Made by a program: the position numbers and the translations under genes | Assembly: GCA_050943535.1 (NCBI GenBank) | Contig: JBMNPJ010000008.1 | Coordinates: 1 to 64,000 of the forward strand | Length of the DNA stretch: 64,000 bases | Direction: 5' to 3' | Origin: Massiliimalia sp050943535 | Lineage (GTDB): Bacteria; Bacillota; Clostridia; Oscillospirales; Ruminococcaceae | Notes under the pieces: generated by a model | Databases searched by the model: none | What the model was told of the DNA's origin: nothing | Seen by the model: the letters and a program-made list of their open reading frames with translations, nothing else | Part shown: piece by piece, positions 1 through 7,110 of the stretch | Layout of the letters: every line of letters starts with the position of its first letter | Position numbering within the stretch: position 1 is the first letter of the stretch

Positions 1-6
1 CGTCAC

Positions 7-34
7 AAAAAGGTCTATTTTCTTAGACCTTTTT
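7..34. terminator. Hairpin terminator ahead of tRNA-Asn
   Basis: A perfect 11-bp stem (arms 7-17 and 24-34, loop 18-23) with A-run and T-run flanks. It is symmetric and could end transcription from either side. It probably closes a transcript entering from beyond the left edge, so the tRNA-5S pair would have its own promoter or rely on readthrough. Confidence 0.7.
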
Positions 35-49
35 GAACTTTTCTTATAT

Positions 50-125
50 TCCTCCTTAGCTCAGTCGGTAGAGCATGCGGCTGTTAACCGCAGGGTCGTC
101 TGTTCGAGCCAGACAGGGGGAGCCA
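50..125 (+). tRNA. tRNA-Asn (anticodon GTT)
   Basis: The cloverleaf folds completely. The acceptor stem 50-56 pairs with 115-121 with one G-U wobble. The anticodon loop is CTGTTAA (81-87) with anticodon GTT at 83-85. The T arm is GTCTG-TTCGAGC-CAGAC (98-114). The discriminator is G122 and CCA is encoded at 123-125. The 5S rRNA begins only about 2 nt later, so the two are probably processed from one precursor. Confidence 0.95.
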
Positions 126-126
126 A

Positions 127-240
127 ATGGTGTAGATAGCGGTGAGGATCCACCTGTTCCCATATCGAACACAGAAGTTAAGCTCACTTGCGCCGAAAAT
201 ACTTGCCTGGACACGGGCTGGGAACATAGGTATGCGCCAT
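127..240 (+). rRNA. rrf: 5S ribosomal RNA
   Basis: The ends ATGGTG (127-132) and CGCCAT (235-240) pair as helix I. The interior carries the conserved 5S stretch with CCCATATCGAACACAGAAGTT around 159-179 and the helix IV/V region GGGCTGGGAACATAGG near 213-230. The length of about 114 nt is normal. It follows tRNA-Asn directly and is followed by a strong terminator. No 16S or 23S rRNA is in the window. This is either the tail of an rRNA operon or a stand-alone tRNA-5S unit. Confidence 0.93.
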
Positions 241-243
241 TAC

Positions 244-276
244 AAAAAGCAGACGAATTGTTTCGTCTGCTTTTTT
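244..276 (+). terminator. Terminator of the tRNA-Asn/5S unit
   Basis: A 14-bp stem (244-257 with 262-275) with a 4-nt loop ends in a T run. It lies immediately after the 5S rRNA. Confidence 0.85.
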
Positions 277-302
277 CTTATTCTTGTAAAAAAGAGTATA
301 AT

Positions 303-336
303 AAAAACCTCTGTTTCATCGCACAGAGGTTTTTTT
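303..336. terminator. Convergent terminator between 5S and the DUF2812 gene
   Basis: The hairpin AAAAACCTCTGT/ACAGAGGTTTTTTT has an A run and a T run on opposite sides, so it can work in both directions. It sits 8 nt past the stop codon of the minus-strand DUF2812 gene. Confidence 0.8.
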
Positions 337-343
337 ATTTGTT

Positions 344-1045
344 TTATGAGCAGAGTCCCCAGATAAATCCTCCCAGAGCACCGGCAGTAGCGGCAATAGC
401 AATGGTTCCTAAAAACCACCCTAAAAATGGGGAATATCCGCTTTTGTGTTTGTGTTCCTGTGGCAGGACTTCGGTATTTTCCTCAGCGTTTTTTTCAAGC
501 AGTTGGATTTGTTTTCGATAAAACAGCCAGTTTTTCACCCCATAAATTGTTCCTAACAGGTAGATGACCAGGCAAATGCTTCGAATGATCTGAAGAATGG
601 AGAAAGGATTCCATTGCAGTCCCATGATCCAGCCAAATAAAAAGAGGAGAAAACTGAGGAAAAAAGCAATGCTGATGGTCAAAAACACTGCGCGTTTTCG
701 CTTGAGATGAAGCAGTTTTCCTGTATGGTCGCTGTAAAGGGTAAAGGGCTCTCCTGTATTTTTTCGACGCAGAACTGCAAATCCAGCTAGATTAAAAAGG
801 CAGTCAATTTCCATTTCTTCCAAGAATTCTTCATAAGCCTTCCCTTGAGGAGTACTTTTTCGGTGTTCTGTTAACTGAACGCAGTACTGGTATTCTCCGG
901 GAGTACAGGAACGAAATTGGCAGAGCATTCCAAAAAAACGCATGCGTTCCAGCGCCCAACCTTGTTCGCACATACGGTTCATCCAGTTTTGTTCTTTTTC
1001 CAGATTAAAATATAAGTCCAGGCGATATTTCGTTTTATTCTCCAT
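344..1045 (-). CDS. DUF2812 family membrane protein
   Basis: A 233-residue protein. The N-terminal 110 residues are soluble and open with the YRLDLYFNLEKEQNWMNRM region typical of DUF2812, where the cell reads an N-terminal cytoplasmic domain of unknown function. Three hydrophobic helices follow at roughly 120-145, 150-175 and 207-230. The start at 1045 is chosen because GGGGGA lies 6 nt upstream and the ATG overlaps the last codons and stop of the padR gene (stop at 1035), implying translational coupling. PadR-DUF2812 pairs are common in Firmicutes, and the partner is usually thought to act in membrane or export regulation, but no reaction is known. Family assignment is fairly secure and function is unknown. 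Confidence 0.85.
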   Translation of the reverse strand: MENKTKYRLDLYFNLEKEQNWMNRMCEQGWALERMRFFGMLCQFRSCTPGEYQYCVQLTEHRKSTPQGKAYEEFLEEMEIDCLFNLAGFAVLRRKNTGEPFTLYSDHTGKLLHLKRKRAVFLTISIAFFLSFLLFLFGWIMGLQWNPFSILQIIRSICLVIYLLGTIYGVKNWLFYRKQIQLLEKNAEENTEVLPQEHKHKSGYSPFLGWFLGTIAIAATAGALGGFIWGLCS

Positions 1046-1382
1046 TTTGAATTCCCCCGTTTCTTTCATTCAAAATTTTTTCCCCGTTTTCCAACAGTTC
1101 CCGCAGGCGCTTCAGCTCTCCTTCCAAAACATCCCGACCGGTTTGAGTCAGAACATATTCCTTTTTTCGGCTTGTGCTTTCCTGTGCTACGGTACAAATC
1201 CAGCCCTTTTCCAGTAGGGTGTTGATGGCACCATACAATGTCCCTGCGCCCAGTTTCACCCGATCATGGCTTAGCTCACTGACATACTGCATAATTCCGT
1301 ATCCATGAAGCGGTTTGGTAAGGGACAGCAAAATATAATAAACGGCTTCTGTCAAAGCACCTCGTCCGGTACTTTCCGGCAT
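1035..1382 (-). CDS. PadR family transcriptional regulator
   Basis: A 115-residue winged-helix repressor of the compact PadR-s1 type. Its N-terminal helix carries GALTEAVYYILLSL, followed by LHGYGIMQYVSELS and the wing LGAGTLYGAINTLLEKGWI, then a C-terminal dimerisation helix (residues about 85-110). GAGGTG lies 7 nt before the ATG. The promoter at 1424-1452 and an inverted repeat at 1393-1419 precede it, so autoregulation is likely. A 15-nt core of that repeat recurs at the promoter of the NatAB-type ABC genes at 11936. Known relatives such as LmrR repress multidrug ABC exporters, which fits. The inducing ligand is unknown. Confidence 0.93.
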   Translation of the reverse strand: MPESTGRGALTEAVYYILLSLTKPLHGYGIMQYVSELSHDRVKLGAGTLYGAINTLLEKGWICTVAQESTSRKKEYVLTQTGRDVLEGELKRLRELLENGEKILNERNGGIQNGE

Positions 1383-1392
1383 AATATCACCT

Positions 1393-1419
1393 CTTATATA
1401 TCGGCTTACGTTATATAAG
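1393..1419 (-). promoter_or_regulatory. Candidate PadR operator at padR
   Basis: An inverted repeat, CTTATATA-11 nt-TATATAAG, covers the expected transcription start of padR. On the minus strand its centre reads ACGTAAGCCGATATA (1411-1397), identical to 11900-11914 in front of natA. Placement 12 nt downstream of the -10 box is typical for repression. Confidence 0.7.
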
Positions 1420-1423
1420 AAAT

Positions 1424-1452
1424 ATTATAGCGGCTTTCAAAAGGGAAGTCAA
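1424..1452 (-). promoter_or_regulatory. Sigma-A promoter of padR-DUF2812
   Basis: On the minus strand TTGACT (1452-1447), a 17-nt spacer and TATAAT (1429-1424). This is one base off the full consensus. Confidence 0.85.
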
Positions 1453-1554
1453 TACGGGAAATTTCAATAAATTTTTGAAATGTTAAAGACTTTTTCCCGG
1501 TTTTATGGTATGATAATAAATAGTTATCAAATAGGAAAGTCGAGGCGCTTATAC

Positions 1555-1968
1555 ATGCAATACGAAAAGTCTTGTGGTGCGGTTGTGTTTCGCAAATACC
1601 ACGGGAATACGGAATTGCTGCTGATTAAGCATGCCAACGGCGGGCATTGGTCTTTTCCAAAAGGACATGTGGAACCCGGGGAAACAGAAATTGAAACAGC
1701 CATTCGGGAAGTAAAGGAAGAGACTGGCATTGATATTATGGTTGATGCTTCTTTTCGGGAGATTGTTTCTTATTCTCCCAAAAAAGATACCCAAAAGGAT
1801 GTGGTATATTTTTTGGCTATGGCGAAAAATTATAATTTTACCCCTCAGCCGGAAGAAATTGCCCAGATTAAATGGGTGGAAATCAGCCGAGTGCACAGTA
1901 TTTTAAGTTATGATAATGACCGTCAGTTGGTAAACCGTGCAAAACCGTTGATTAAAGATAGCTATTAA
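1555..1968 (+). CDS. Nudix hydrolase (Ap4A hydrolase-like)
   Basis: A 137-residue single-domain Nudix protein. The Nudix box is complete at about residues 38-60: GHVEPGE then REVKEETGI, containing the metal-binding glutamates. The opening SCGAVVFR and the phrase HWSFPKGH resemble bacterial bis(5'-nucleosyl)-tetraphosphatases of the MutT/AP4A group, so cleavage of a dinucleoside polyphosphate or other NDP-X compound is likely, but the substrate cannot be fixed from sequence. The start at 1555 (MQYEKSCG) is preferred over an in-frame ATG at 1480 because family similarity begins there and a purine-rich GGAAAG/GAGGCG stretch lies upstream. It is monocistronic and ends in a very strong hairpin. 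Confidence 0.88.
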   Translation: MQYEKSCGAVVFRKYHGNTELLLIKHANGGHWSFPKGHVEPGETEIETAIREVKEETGIDIMVDASFREIVSYSPKKDTQKDVVYFLAMAKNYNFTPQPEEIAQIKWVEISRVHSILSYDNDRQLVNRAKPLIKDSY

Positions 1969-1974
1969 GAAAAT

Positions 1975-2048
1975 AGAGAGAGAACATTTTAACAATTTGC
2001 ACCCCGCTAGAAAATGGGTTAAGGTTAAAATGTTCTCTCTCTGTTTTT
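1975..2048 (+). terminator. Terminator after the Nudix gene
   Basis: A perfect 19-bp stem (1975-1993 with 2024-2042) encloses a 30-nt loop and is followed by GTTTTTAT. The large loop contains a second short GC stem (CCCCGC/GGG region), so the structure is larger than a plain terminator. Confidence 0.8.
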
Positions 2049-2147
2049 ATAGATAGGATTCGTCTTGTTCCATCAGATAAATTGATGTATGAAATGCCTC
2101 CCAATGGGTCATACTGTCATTATGGTAATGGCAGGAGGCGAGATGGG

Positions 2148-3017
2148 ATGAAGAAAAAAAGTCTTTGGCAGAGAAGTAAATTATTTGTTTTGTCTTTTTT
2201 GGGAGCATTGGTGGTGTTTGGGCTGATGTTTGCCGCCACCTATTATTTGGTGATTTTGCGCAATGAACAAGCGGGTAATACAGTCACACAGCTGCCTGTA
2301 ACAGAAGAATACATCCCAAAACAGGGGGATGAACTGACCCTTGCAGTGATGGGATGTAAAGATCGGGCAAAAACGCCCCAGCTGTTTTTTTTGATTCGGT
2401 TTGATCCTATGAGCAGCCGGTGCACAGTGATAGAACTGCCCGACAGTACATTGGTTTCTGCAGATGGAAGCAAAAAAACGCTGGCAGACCACTATGATTA
2501 TGGGGGAACAGAATATTGTACTCAGGTAATATCTGATTTGTTTTTGCTGGAGCAGCCGGTCTATTATGTCAGGTTAGATCCTTTGGGCATTCAAAAAATG
2601 GTGGACTTTTTCTCTGGCTTTCAATATTATGTTCCCCAGGAACTGCTGACCGATGATTATCATTTTGAAGAGGGAGAACAGCTGTTAGATGGACGTCGGG
2701 TAGGCAGCTTGCTGTTTTCTCCCGCCTTTTCTCAACGAGCGGATTTGATGACAGTATTTTTCCGAAACAGTTTGACCCAGCGGCTTGCTTATCAATTGGA
2801 TGATTTTTATGATCTTTTATTTTCTCAAACAGATACCAATTTAAACCGTGCCGTGTTAAATGAACTTGACCGGCCGGTACATGCGTTTTTGCGAAGTAGT
2901 CATCGGGAGTTTTTCCCCTTATCCCTTAGAGGCACAGTGACCGGACAGGGCATGATCCCTGATGAAACGCAGCTTTCTGCCTTGCGGGCGCAGCTGTCCC
3001 AAAGCCAGATTACCTAA
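2148..3017 (+). CDS. LCP-like (LytR-CpsA-Psr) membrane protein, divergent
   Basis: A 289-residue protein with a lysine-rich cytoplasmic start, one transmembrane helix (about residues 12-37) and an extracellular domain. The order of elements follows the LCP fold: LTLAVMG, then a VIELPDSTLV segment at the place of the SIPRDT motif, LADHYDYGG, IQKMVDFFSGFQYYVP at the place of the DALGGV motif, and EGEQLLDGRRVGSLL at the place of the GxQxLDGxxAL motif. LCP enzymes attach anionic glycopolymers to peptidoglycan. Here the arginines and aspartates that bind phosphate and metal are largely replaced (for example the PRD of SIPRDT is PDS), so enzymatic activity is doubtful. AGGAGG lies 9 nt before the ATG at 2148. 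The gene converges on 3028-3342 with only 10 nt between stops and no hairpin there. Confidence 0.65.
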   Translation: MKKKSLWQRSKLFVLSFLGALVVFGLMFAATYYLVILRNEQAGNTVTQLPVTEEYIPKQGDELTLAVMGCKDRAKTPQLFFLIRFDPMSSRCTVIELPDSTLVSADGSKKTLADHYDYGGTEYCTQVISDLFLLEQPVYYVRLDPLGIQKMVDFFSGFQYYVPQELLTDDYHFEEGEQLLDGRRVGSLLFSPAFSQRADLMTVFFRNSLTQRLAYQLDDFYDLLFSQTDTNLNRAVLNELDRPVHAFLRSSHREFFPLSLRGTVTGQGMIPDETQLSALRAQLSQSQIT

Positions 3018-3027
3018 AAGCAAAAAA

Positions 3028-3342
3028 TCAAATTAAAAGATAGCATAAAGCCAAAATCAGTTTTTGATCAGCGCCTTCATTGAGCAAAAGGATGATCAGC
3101 AAAAGCAGCAGTGCTTTTTCCCGGTCAAGTCCTAATTTGTCCAGAATGGAGGCGTTTTCTTTTTGTGTGTTGGCGGGGGGAGCAGCCTGTTCACGGGAAA
3201 CTTGAGGGTAAGGCGTGCCAGATGAAACTGGGGGAGTCTGATTTAATTTTTCCTTTGCGCGGCGCTGCATTTCCCGCACACGGCGTACAGCGTCCTGCTG
3301 CATGCGCATAATGTCATTTCCCTGATATTGATTAGTTGCCAT
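3028..3342 (-). CDS. Hypothetical protein with hydrophobic C-terminus
   Basis: A 104-residue protein with no recognised domain. Residues 10-35 form a basic, amphipathic helix with the run RRVREMQRRAKEK. A proline-rich linker follows (about 36-60). Residues 70-104 are DREKALLLLLIILLLNEGA and then LILALCYLLI, which resembles a membrane or protein-packing tail. Its start codon lies inside the end of the preceding gene (11-nt overlap), so the two are translationally coupled. It is the third gene of a minus-strand trio running 4081 to 3028. The shape resembles small sporulation-associated proteins of Clostridia, but this is only a guess. Confidence 0.7.
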   Translation of the reverse strand: MATNQYQGNDIMRMQQDAVRRVREMQRRAKEKLNQTPPVSSGTPYPQVSREQAAPPANTQKENASILDKLGLDREKALLLLLIILLLNEGADQKLILALCYLLI

Positions 3343-3793
3343 CTCCGAATAAACCTCCTAGCAGACCGCTTTTCTGAATCATAGGAAGAACAGACAGCAG
3401 GCGCAGCATTTTGACAGCCTGGTCCACCTTTTTTTGGCGGGCAGGATTAAAATGGGGCTTTAAAGCCAAAAGCAGGCGGGTATTGTCATCTTCTTCCTGC
3501 ATGGAACTGAGCATGCTTTGCACCTGCATCAGCATGTTGATATCAATACCGGAAAAAGGATTGTCTGTTTCATGAGAAGAATCGGAGGAGGCAGAGGATG
3601 TGTTTTCTTGTCCTCCCAGCAAAGCGGCAAGGCTGGAAAGATCCAGCCCGCCTTGTGTGGAATCAGAGGAAGAAGCAGAGGGAAGATCCTGGGCGGAAGC
3701 GGAACTGCCCAGCATTTGAGCCACATTTTTTAACTGTTCCTGCCCTTCTTTGCTTCCAAGAATTTCTTGAATTTTAGAAAAAAGATCCTCCAA
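3332..3793 (-). CDS. Hypothetical protein, serine-rich linker, conserved C-terminal motif
   Basis: A 153-residue protein. Residues 1-30 form a helix (MEDLFSKIQEILGSKEGQEQ). A serine/alanine-rich low-complexity stretch spans about 31-80. The C-terminal half carries LLLALKPHFNPARQKKVDQA and LLSVLPMIQKSGLLGGLFG, which looks like a conserved helical hairpin and glycine-rich end. I do not recognise an enzymatic domain. It is flanked by two other small unknown genes in one operon and overlaps the next gene by 11 nt, suggesting the products act together. Confidence 0.7.
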   Translation of the reverse strand: MEDLFSKIQEILGSKEGQEQLKNVAQMLGSSASAQDLPSASSSDSTQGGLDLSSLAALLGGQENTSSASSDSSHETDNPFSGIDINMLMQVQSMLSSMQEEDDNTRLLLALKPHFNPARQKKVDQAVKMLRLLSVLPMIQKSGLLGGLFGDGN

Positions 3794-3835
3794 ACCTGCC
3801 GCCTCCTGTTCTGCCGCAAAATCAATGGGATGCTA

Positions 3836-4081
3836 TTATTTTTGGGAAAAGAACTTTTGCATCATTGCTTTTGCCTGTGGGGTTTCCATCAGGCGTTTTG
3901 CCAGTTCCGGGTGATTTAAAATATTCTGGAAGTTCTGTGCCTGCTGCGGGGAAAGCTTTTTCATAATATCTTCCAGTTTTCCGTTTTCCACCTGTTTTCG
4001 CAGCTGGTCAGGGGAGGTTCCAATATGTTTGCTTGCCTGTGCAATCAGTTCGTTCATAGCTTTTGGATTCAGGTTATTCAT
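3836..4081 (-). CDS. Small helical hypothetical protein
   Basis: An 81-residue, predicted all-helical soluble protein (MNNLNPKAMNELIAQASKHI at the start, FQNILNHPELAKRLMETPQA near the end). AAGGAG lies 8-9 nt upstream of the ATG, making this the first gene of the trio. The NILNHPELAKRLMET segment resembles a helix-turn-helix packing motif but not a DNA-binding one. No function can be assigned. It is followed 42 nt later by 3332-3793. Confidence 0.7.
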   Translation of the reverse strand: MNNLNPKAMNELIAQASKHIGTSPDQLRKQVENGKLEDIMKKLSPQQAQNFQNILNHPELAKRLMETPQAKAMMQKFFSQK

Positions 4082-4157
4082 AATACGGCTCCTTTTGAGA
4101 AATAAGACGGAAAATCAAGATTTTTTCTGGAAAACAGAACGGGGTTTGTGCTATAAT

Positions 4158-4281
4158 AAGGTCAGCTGAATGTCATCGGTGCAGCTATGGTTGTTTCCCC
4201 ACCGGGCTGCCTGTTATTTCATCTGTATGCGCCAGATAGGGGAAAAATACATTGCCTTCTGTAAGAAGGGAGAATGATTTT
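4158..4281 (+). promoter_or_regulatory. Leader with two hairpins before the phosphodiesterase gene
   Basis: A TATAAT hexamer at 4152-4157 (no good -35) is followed by a 124-nt leader. It contains AGCTG/CAGCT (4164-4168 with 4182-4186) and TTTCCCC/GGGGAAA (about 4195-4201 with 4236-4242) stems. It does not match a riboswitch class I know. It may simply be a structured untranslated leader. Confidence 0.3.
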
Positions 4282-4767
4282 ATGGATACTTATCGGATTA
4301 TTGTGATTTCGGATACCCATGGGAGTTTTCATGCCCTGTATGATATTGTGATGAAACACAAGGAAGAAGCTTGCTGTTTTCTGCATTTGGGGGACGGAGA
4401 ATGGGAAGTGGAAGACATCAAAACCGCTTTTCCGGAATTGACTTTTTATACGGTACGGGGAAATTGTGATTTTAGTTCCCAGGATCCCTATATCAATGAG
4501 ATCGTAGTGGGAGGAAAACAAATTCTGTTTACCCATGGACATATGCAGTCTGTTAATTACGGACTGGAAAAACTCAAACAGACCGCACGGAATGTGCAGG
4601 CGGATATTGTGCTGTATGGACATACACACTGCGGATACACCGGGTATGATGACGGACTGTATATTATGAACCCGGGAAGTCCAGTGCGTCCTAGGGATTC
4701 CAAAGCCAGCTATGGAATCATTGATATTACTCCGGCCGGCATTGTGCTGAACCTGGTGAAAGTTTAA
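4282..4767 (+). CDS. YfcE/MJ0936-type metallophosphodiesterase
   Basis: A 161-residue calcineurin-like phosphoesterase. All metal-binding motifs are present: DTHG (about residue 12), GDGE, GNCD, THGH and GHTH, followed by the NPGS motif seen in YfcE-family phosphodiesterases. These enzymes cleave phosphodiester bonds in a Mn-dependent manner, and the physiological substrate is generally unknown. AAGGGAG lies 10 nt before the ATG at 4282, which places the start at MDTYRIIVISDTHG. The stop codon overlaps the birA start (TAATG), so the two genes form an operon. Confidence 0.92.
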   Translation: MDTYRIIVISDTHGSFHALYDIVMKHKEEACCFLHLGDGEWEVEDIKTAFPELTFYTVRGNCDFSSQDPYINEIVVGGKQILFTHGHMQSVNYGLEKLKQTARNVQADIVLYGHTHCGYTGYDDGLYIMNPGSPVRPRDSKASYGIIDITPAGIVLNLVKV

Positions 4768-5552
4768 TGATCAAAGATCCCAGGACAAAAACGGAAAGGA
4801 TGGGCAAGATGCCGGGAGAAATTTATCATTTGGATACGGTGGATTCCACCAACGATTATATTAAGCGCAATATTGCTGTTATCCCGGACGGATCCGTTGT
4901 CTGGGCAGATGAACAGACAAAAGGGAAAGGGCGTCTGGGGCGAGAATGGAAGGGACCCAAAGGCAATTTATACGCCTCCTTTGTTTACCAGAATCCACCG
5001 GGAGATGTGGCTTTGTATCCGCTTTTATCCGGATTGGCAGTATTCCGTACCATTGCTGCACTGACGGGAATTCAGGGGAAAATTAAGTGGCCAAACGACG
5101 TTCTGATCGGGGAGAAGAAGACCTGCGGAATTTTGTGCGAAAGCATTATTTCTTCCTCTCAGATATATATTATATGCGGCATTGGAATCAATGTGAATGT
5201 GGGTGCAGATGCTTTCTCCAGGGAAGCGCTTCCTTATGCCACCTCCCTTGGGATTGAGACAGGAAAAACTTATGATTTAGAGAAAGTTTTGGAAGAGCTG
5301 TCTCGCCAAATGGAGCAGATTCGCGCCGAATGGGGCCAGCATGGATTTGCGGCACTGAAACAGCAGTATGAAAAGCAGCTGATTAGTTTAGGAAAAACCG
5401 TACAGGTAATTTATCAGCGTGAGACTCTGGTAGGAACCTGTTTGGGAATTGCTGAAAACGGAAATCTTCGCTGTCAGCTGGAAGATGGCCGAGAAATTTT
5501 GGTCAACAGCGGAGAGGCTTCTGTTCGAGGAATATACGGATATGCGGTTTGA
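4767..5552 (+). CDS. birA: Biotin--[acetyl-CoA-carboxylase] ligase (group I BirA)
   Basis: A 261-residue biotin protein ligase without the N-terminal DNA-binding domain, so it is a pure enzyme rather than a biotin repressor. It makes biotinyl-5'-AMP and transfers biotin to a lysine of carboxyl carrier proteins. Visible motifs are VDSTNDYIK, the adenylate-binding loop KGKGRLGREWKGPKGN, the conserved KWPNDVLI, and GIGINVN, with a C-terminal SH3-like cap (GREILVNSGEASVRGIY). The ATG at 4767 overlaps the previous stop. An alternative start at 4800 (MGKMPGE) just before the conserved region is possible. It ends at a bidirectional terminator. Confidence 0.93.
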   Translation: MIKDPRTKTERMGKMPGEIYHLDTVDSTNDYIKRNIAVIPDGSVVWADEQTKGKGRLGREWKGPKGNLYASFVYQNPPGDVALYPLLSGLAVFRTIAALTGIQGKIKWPNDVLIGEKKTCGILCESIISSSQIYIICGIGINVNVGADAFSREALPYATSLGIETGKTYDLEKVLEELSRQMEQIRAEWGQHGFAALKQQYEKQLISLGKTVQVIYQRETLVGTCLGIAENGNLRCQLEDGREILVNSGEASVRGIYGYAV

Positions 5553-5560
5553 TCGATGAT

Positions 5561-5607
5561 AAAAAATCCCCTTGTCACAGAATTTCTGTGACAAGGGGAT
5601 TTTTTTA
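5561..5607. terminator. Bidirectional terminator between birA and the ydbT-like gene
   Basis: A stem of about 20 bp, AAAAAATCCCCTTGTCACAG paired with its complement up to 5607, with a very short loop and A and T runs on either side. It separates two convergent genes. Confidence 0.85.
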
Positions 5608-5613
5608 TCAAAT

Positions 5614-7107
5614 TTACGCTTTCCACAAGGTAAACTTTTTCTCAGGAAGGATATCTAGGTCTTCATCGGTTAATTTTAGAAGTTTTCGTACTTCCGGAAG
5701 ATTTAAATTGAGTACTTTATGACGTGCCTGCTTTTCTCCATAGGGGTAAAAAATTACGTCGCAGCATTTGGTGCTGATCTGAAACAGGGTTTGGCTGGTA
5801 GTGATTTTAGAAATCTTCTTTCTTGGAATCGAGCAGGTCATAACCTTGTAAGCATAGGTGTAATATAGGGTAATTACGTCTTCACTGACACCAATACCAG
5901 TGAAAAAGAAGGCAAATATTTTTACTCCAAGCCACCATACACAGGGGATTTCTGCGATCACAAGAAGAGCGATCATAGAAGAAGAAAAATCCGGGAAAAA
6001 ATAGGCGGCAGCAATTCCGGCGGCGCATACCACGCCGATTAAAGCAAGAGGTGGAATTAAAAATCGACTGAGATTAATCAGCTTTGGCTTAATCTGCCGC
6101 TTTGCCACAGGAATTTCTGGCAAAAGCATGGTTAAGTTAGAAATTAATTCCCGTTGTTCCCCGGCAGGCATCAGGACACTCAGCTCATTTTGTACTTTGC
6201 CGTATCCAGTACATTGGATAAAAACGGAGAATAATCCCAGCATTTTTGTCATCAGACTTTGCCGGATCATCATGCAGTTAATTCGCTTTACTGCAATAGA
6301 AAACTGTCTGCGGGTAAATAGTCCTACTTTTACATCCAAAATCCCACCGCTGCGGGAAGCTTCGAACCGGAGATGGTTAAACAGGTTCATGACAAAGGAA
6401 AACAGCCAGCATCCTAAAATGGTGTAGGCGATGATCGCTGCTGCCGGAGGAAGACCAAACGCCAGCAGGCTGGCAATGTGGGTGAAACTAGTGACAATTT
6501 TGTCCTCAATATCCTGACCAAAAATATCGCCGCTTTTGGAAATAGAGGCTGCTACGTACAAGACCCCAGTCAGTGAGTTGGAGGTAAGCAGAGAAAAGAT
6601 AGCAATATAAAAATTGCTGGGAATATAATACCGCTTGAGCTGGTTTGTGCGGTTCAGAGCGGCATTTCCATAAAGCAATACGGTTTCTGCAATATCCAAT
6701 TTGGTGGTAACAGCAAAGTCTGCGTTCAGCGGGGTTCCCCCGTCAGTATCTGCTTTCAGGCGTACTACATGAAAGGGGTAATAGTACCAGGGTACTTCTA
6801 CCGAAATAGCGGTTAAATTGGCGTAGGCAAGATACCGTACCTGACGAAGGATAATCCCTTTGTATACATAAATTCCATAATTGTCATAGCAAAAGGTGTA
6901 GGAAAACCACTGATAAATTCCCAGCCCTAAAATAATGCCGATAATAATCAGGTCAAACCATGCACCGGAAAGCCAGGCGGTAAAACTCCCCTCTTCATAC
7001 CACAGAATGGTGGTAATCAACGCGCGAAGAATGGGAAAAAGCAAAAGGATTAAATATCGTGAGGTACTTTCCAGAATATAAATAGGATGAGAATGAATGC
7101 GCTTCAT
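5614..7107 (-). CDS. ydbT: PH domain-containing membrane protein, YdbT-like
   Basis: A 497-residue integral membrane protein. Paired N-terminal helices are followed by a bacterial PH (bPH2) domain, further helices around residues 160-245, a second bPH2 region (RSGGILDVKVGLFTRRQFSIAVKRI), two helices near 350-400 and a third PH-like segment at the end (DVITLYYTYAYKVMTCSIPRK). The layout and length match B. subtilis YdbT (about 490 residues), whose partner YdbS lies directly upstream here as well. In B. subtilis the pair is linked to resistance to a bacteriocin-like toxin. The ATG at 7107 is 3 nt after the ydbS stop with AAGGAG overlapping that stop, so translation is coupled. Confidence 0.85.
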   Translation of the reverse strand: MKRIHSHPIYILESTSRYLILLLFPILRALITTILWYEEGSFTAWLSGAWFDLIIIGIILGLGIYQWFSYTFCYDNYGIYVYKGIILRQVRYLAYANLTAISVEVPWYYYPFHVVRLKADTDGGTPLNADFAVTTKLDIAETVLLYGNAALNRTNQLKRYYIPSNFYIAIFSLLTSNSLTGVLYVAASISKSGDIFGQDIEDKIVTSFTHIASLLAFGLPPAAAIIAYTILGCWLFSFVMNLFNHLRFEASRSGGILDVKVGLFTRRQFSIAVKRINCMMIRQSLMTKMLGLFSVFIQCTGYGKVQNELSVLMPAGEQRELISNLTMLLPEIPVAKRQIKPKLINLSRFLIPPLALIGVVCAAGIAAAYFFPDFSSSMIALLVIAEIPCVWWLGVKIFAFFFTGIGVSEDVITLYYTYAYKVMTCSIPRKKISKITTSQTLFQISTKCCDVIFYPYGEKQARHKVLNLNLPEVRKLLKLTDEDLDILPEKKFTLWKA

Positions 7108-7110
7108 GTA

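Noticed and set aside
4158..4281. Leader considered as 6S or signal-recognition RNA
   Set aside because: It lacks the expected closing stem and central bubble, and the SRP tetraloop is not present.
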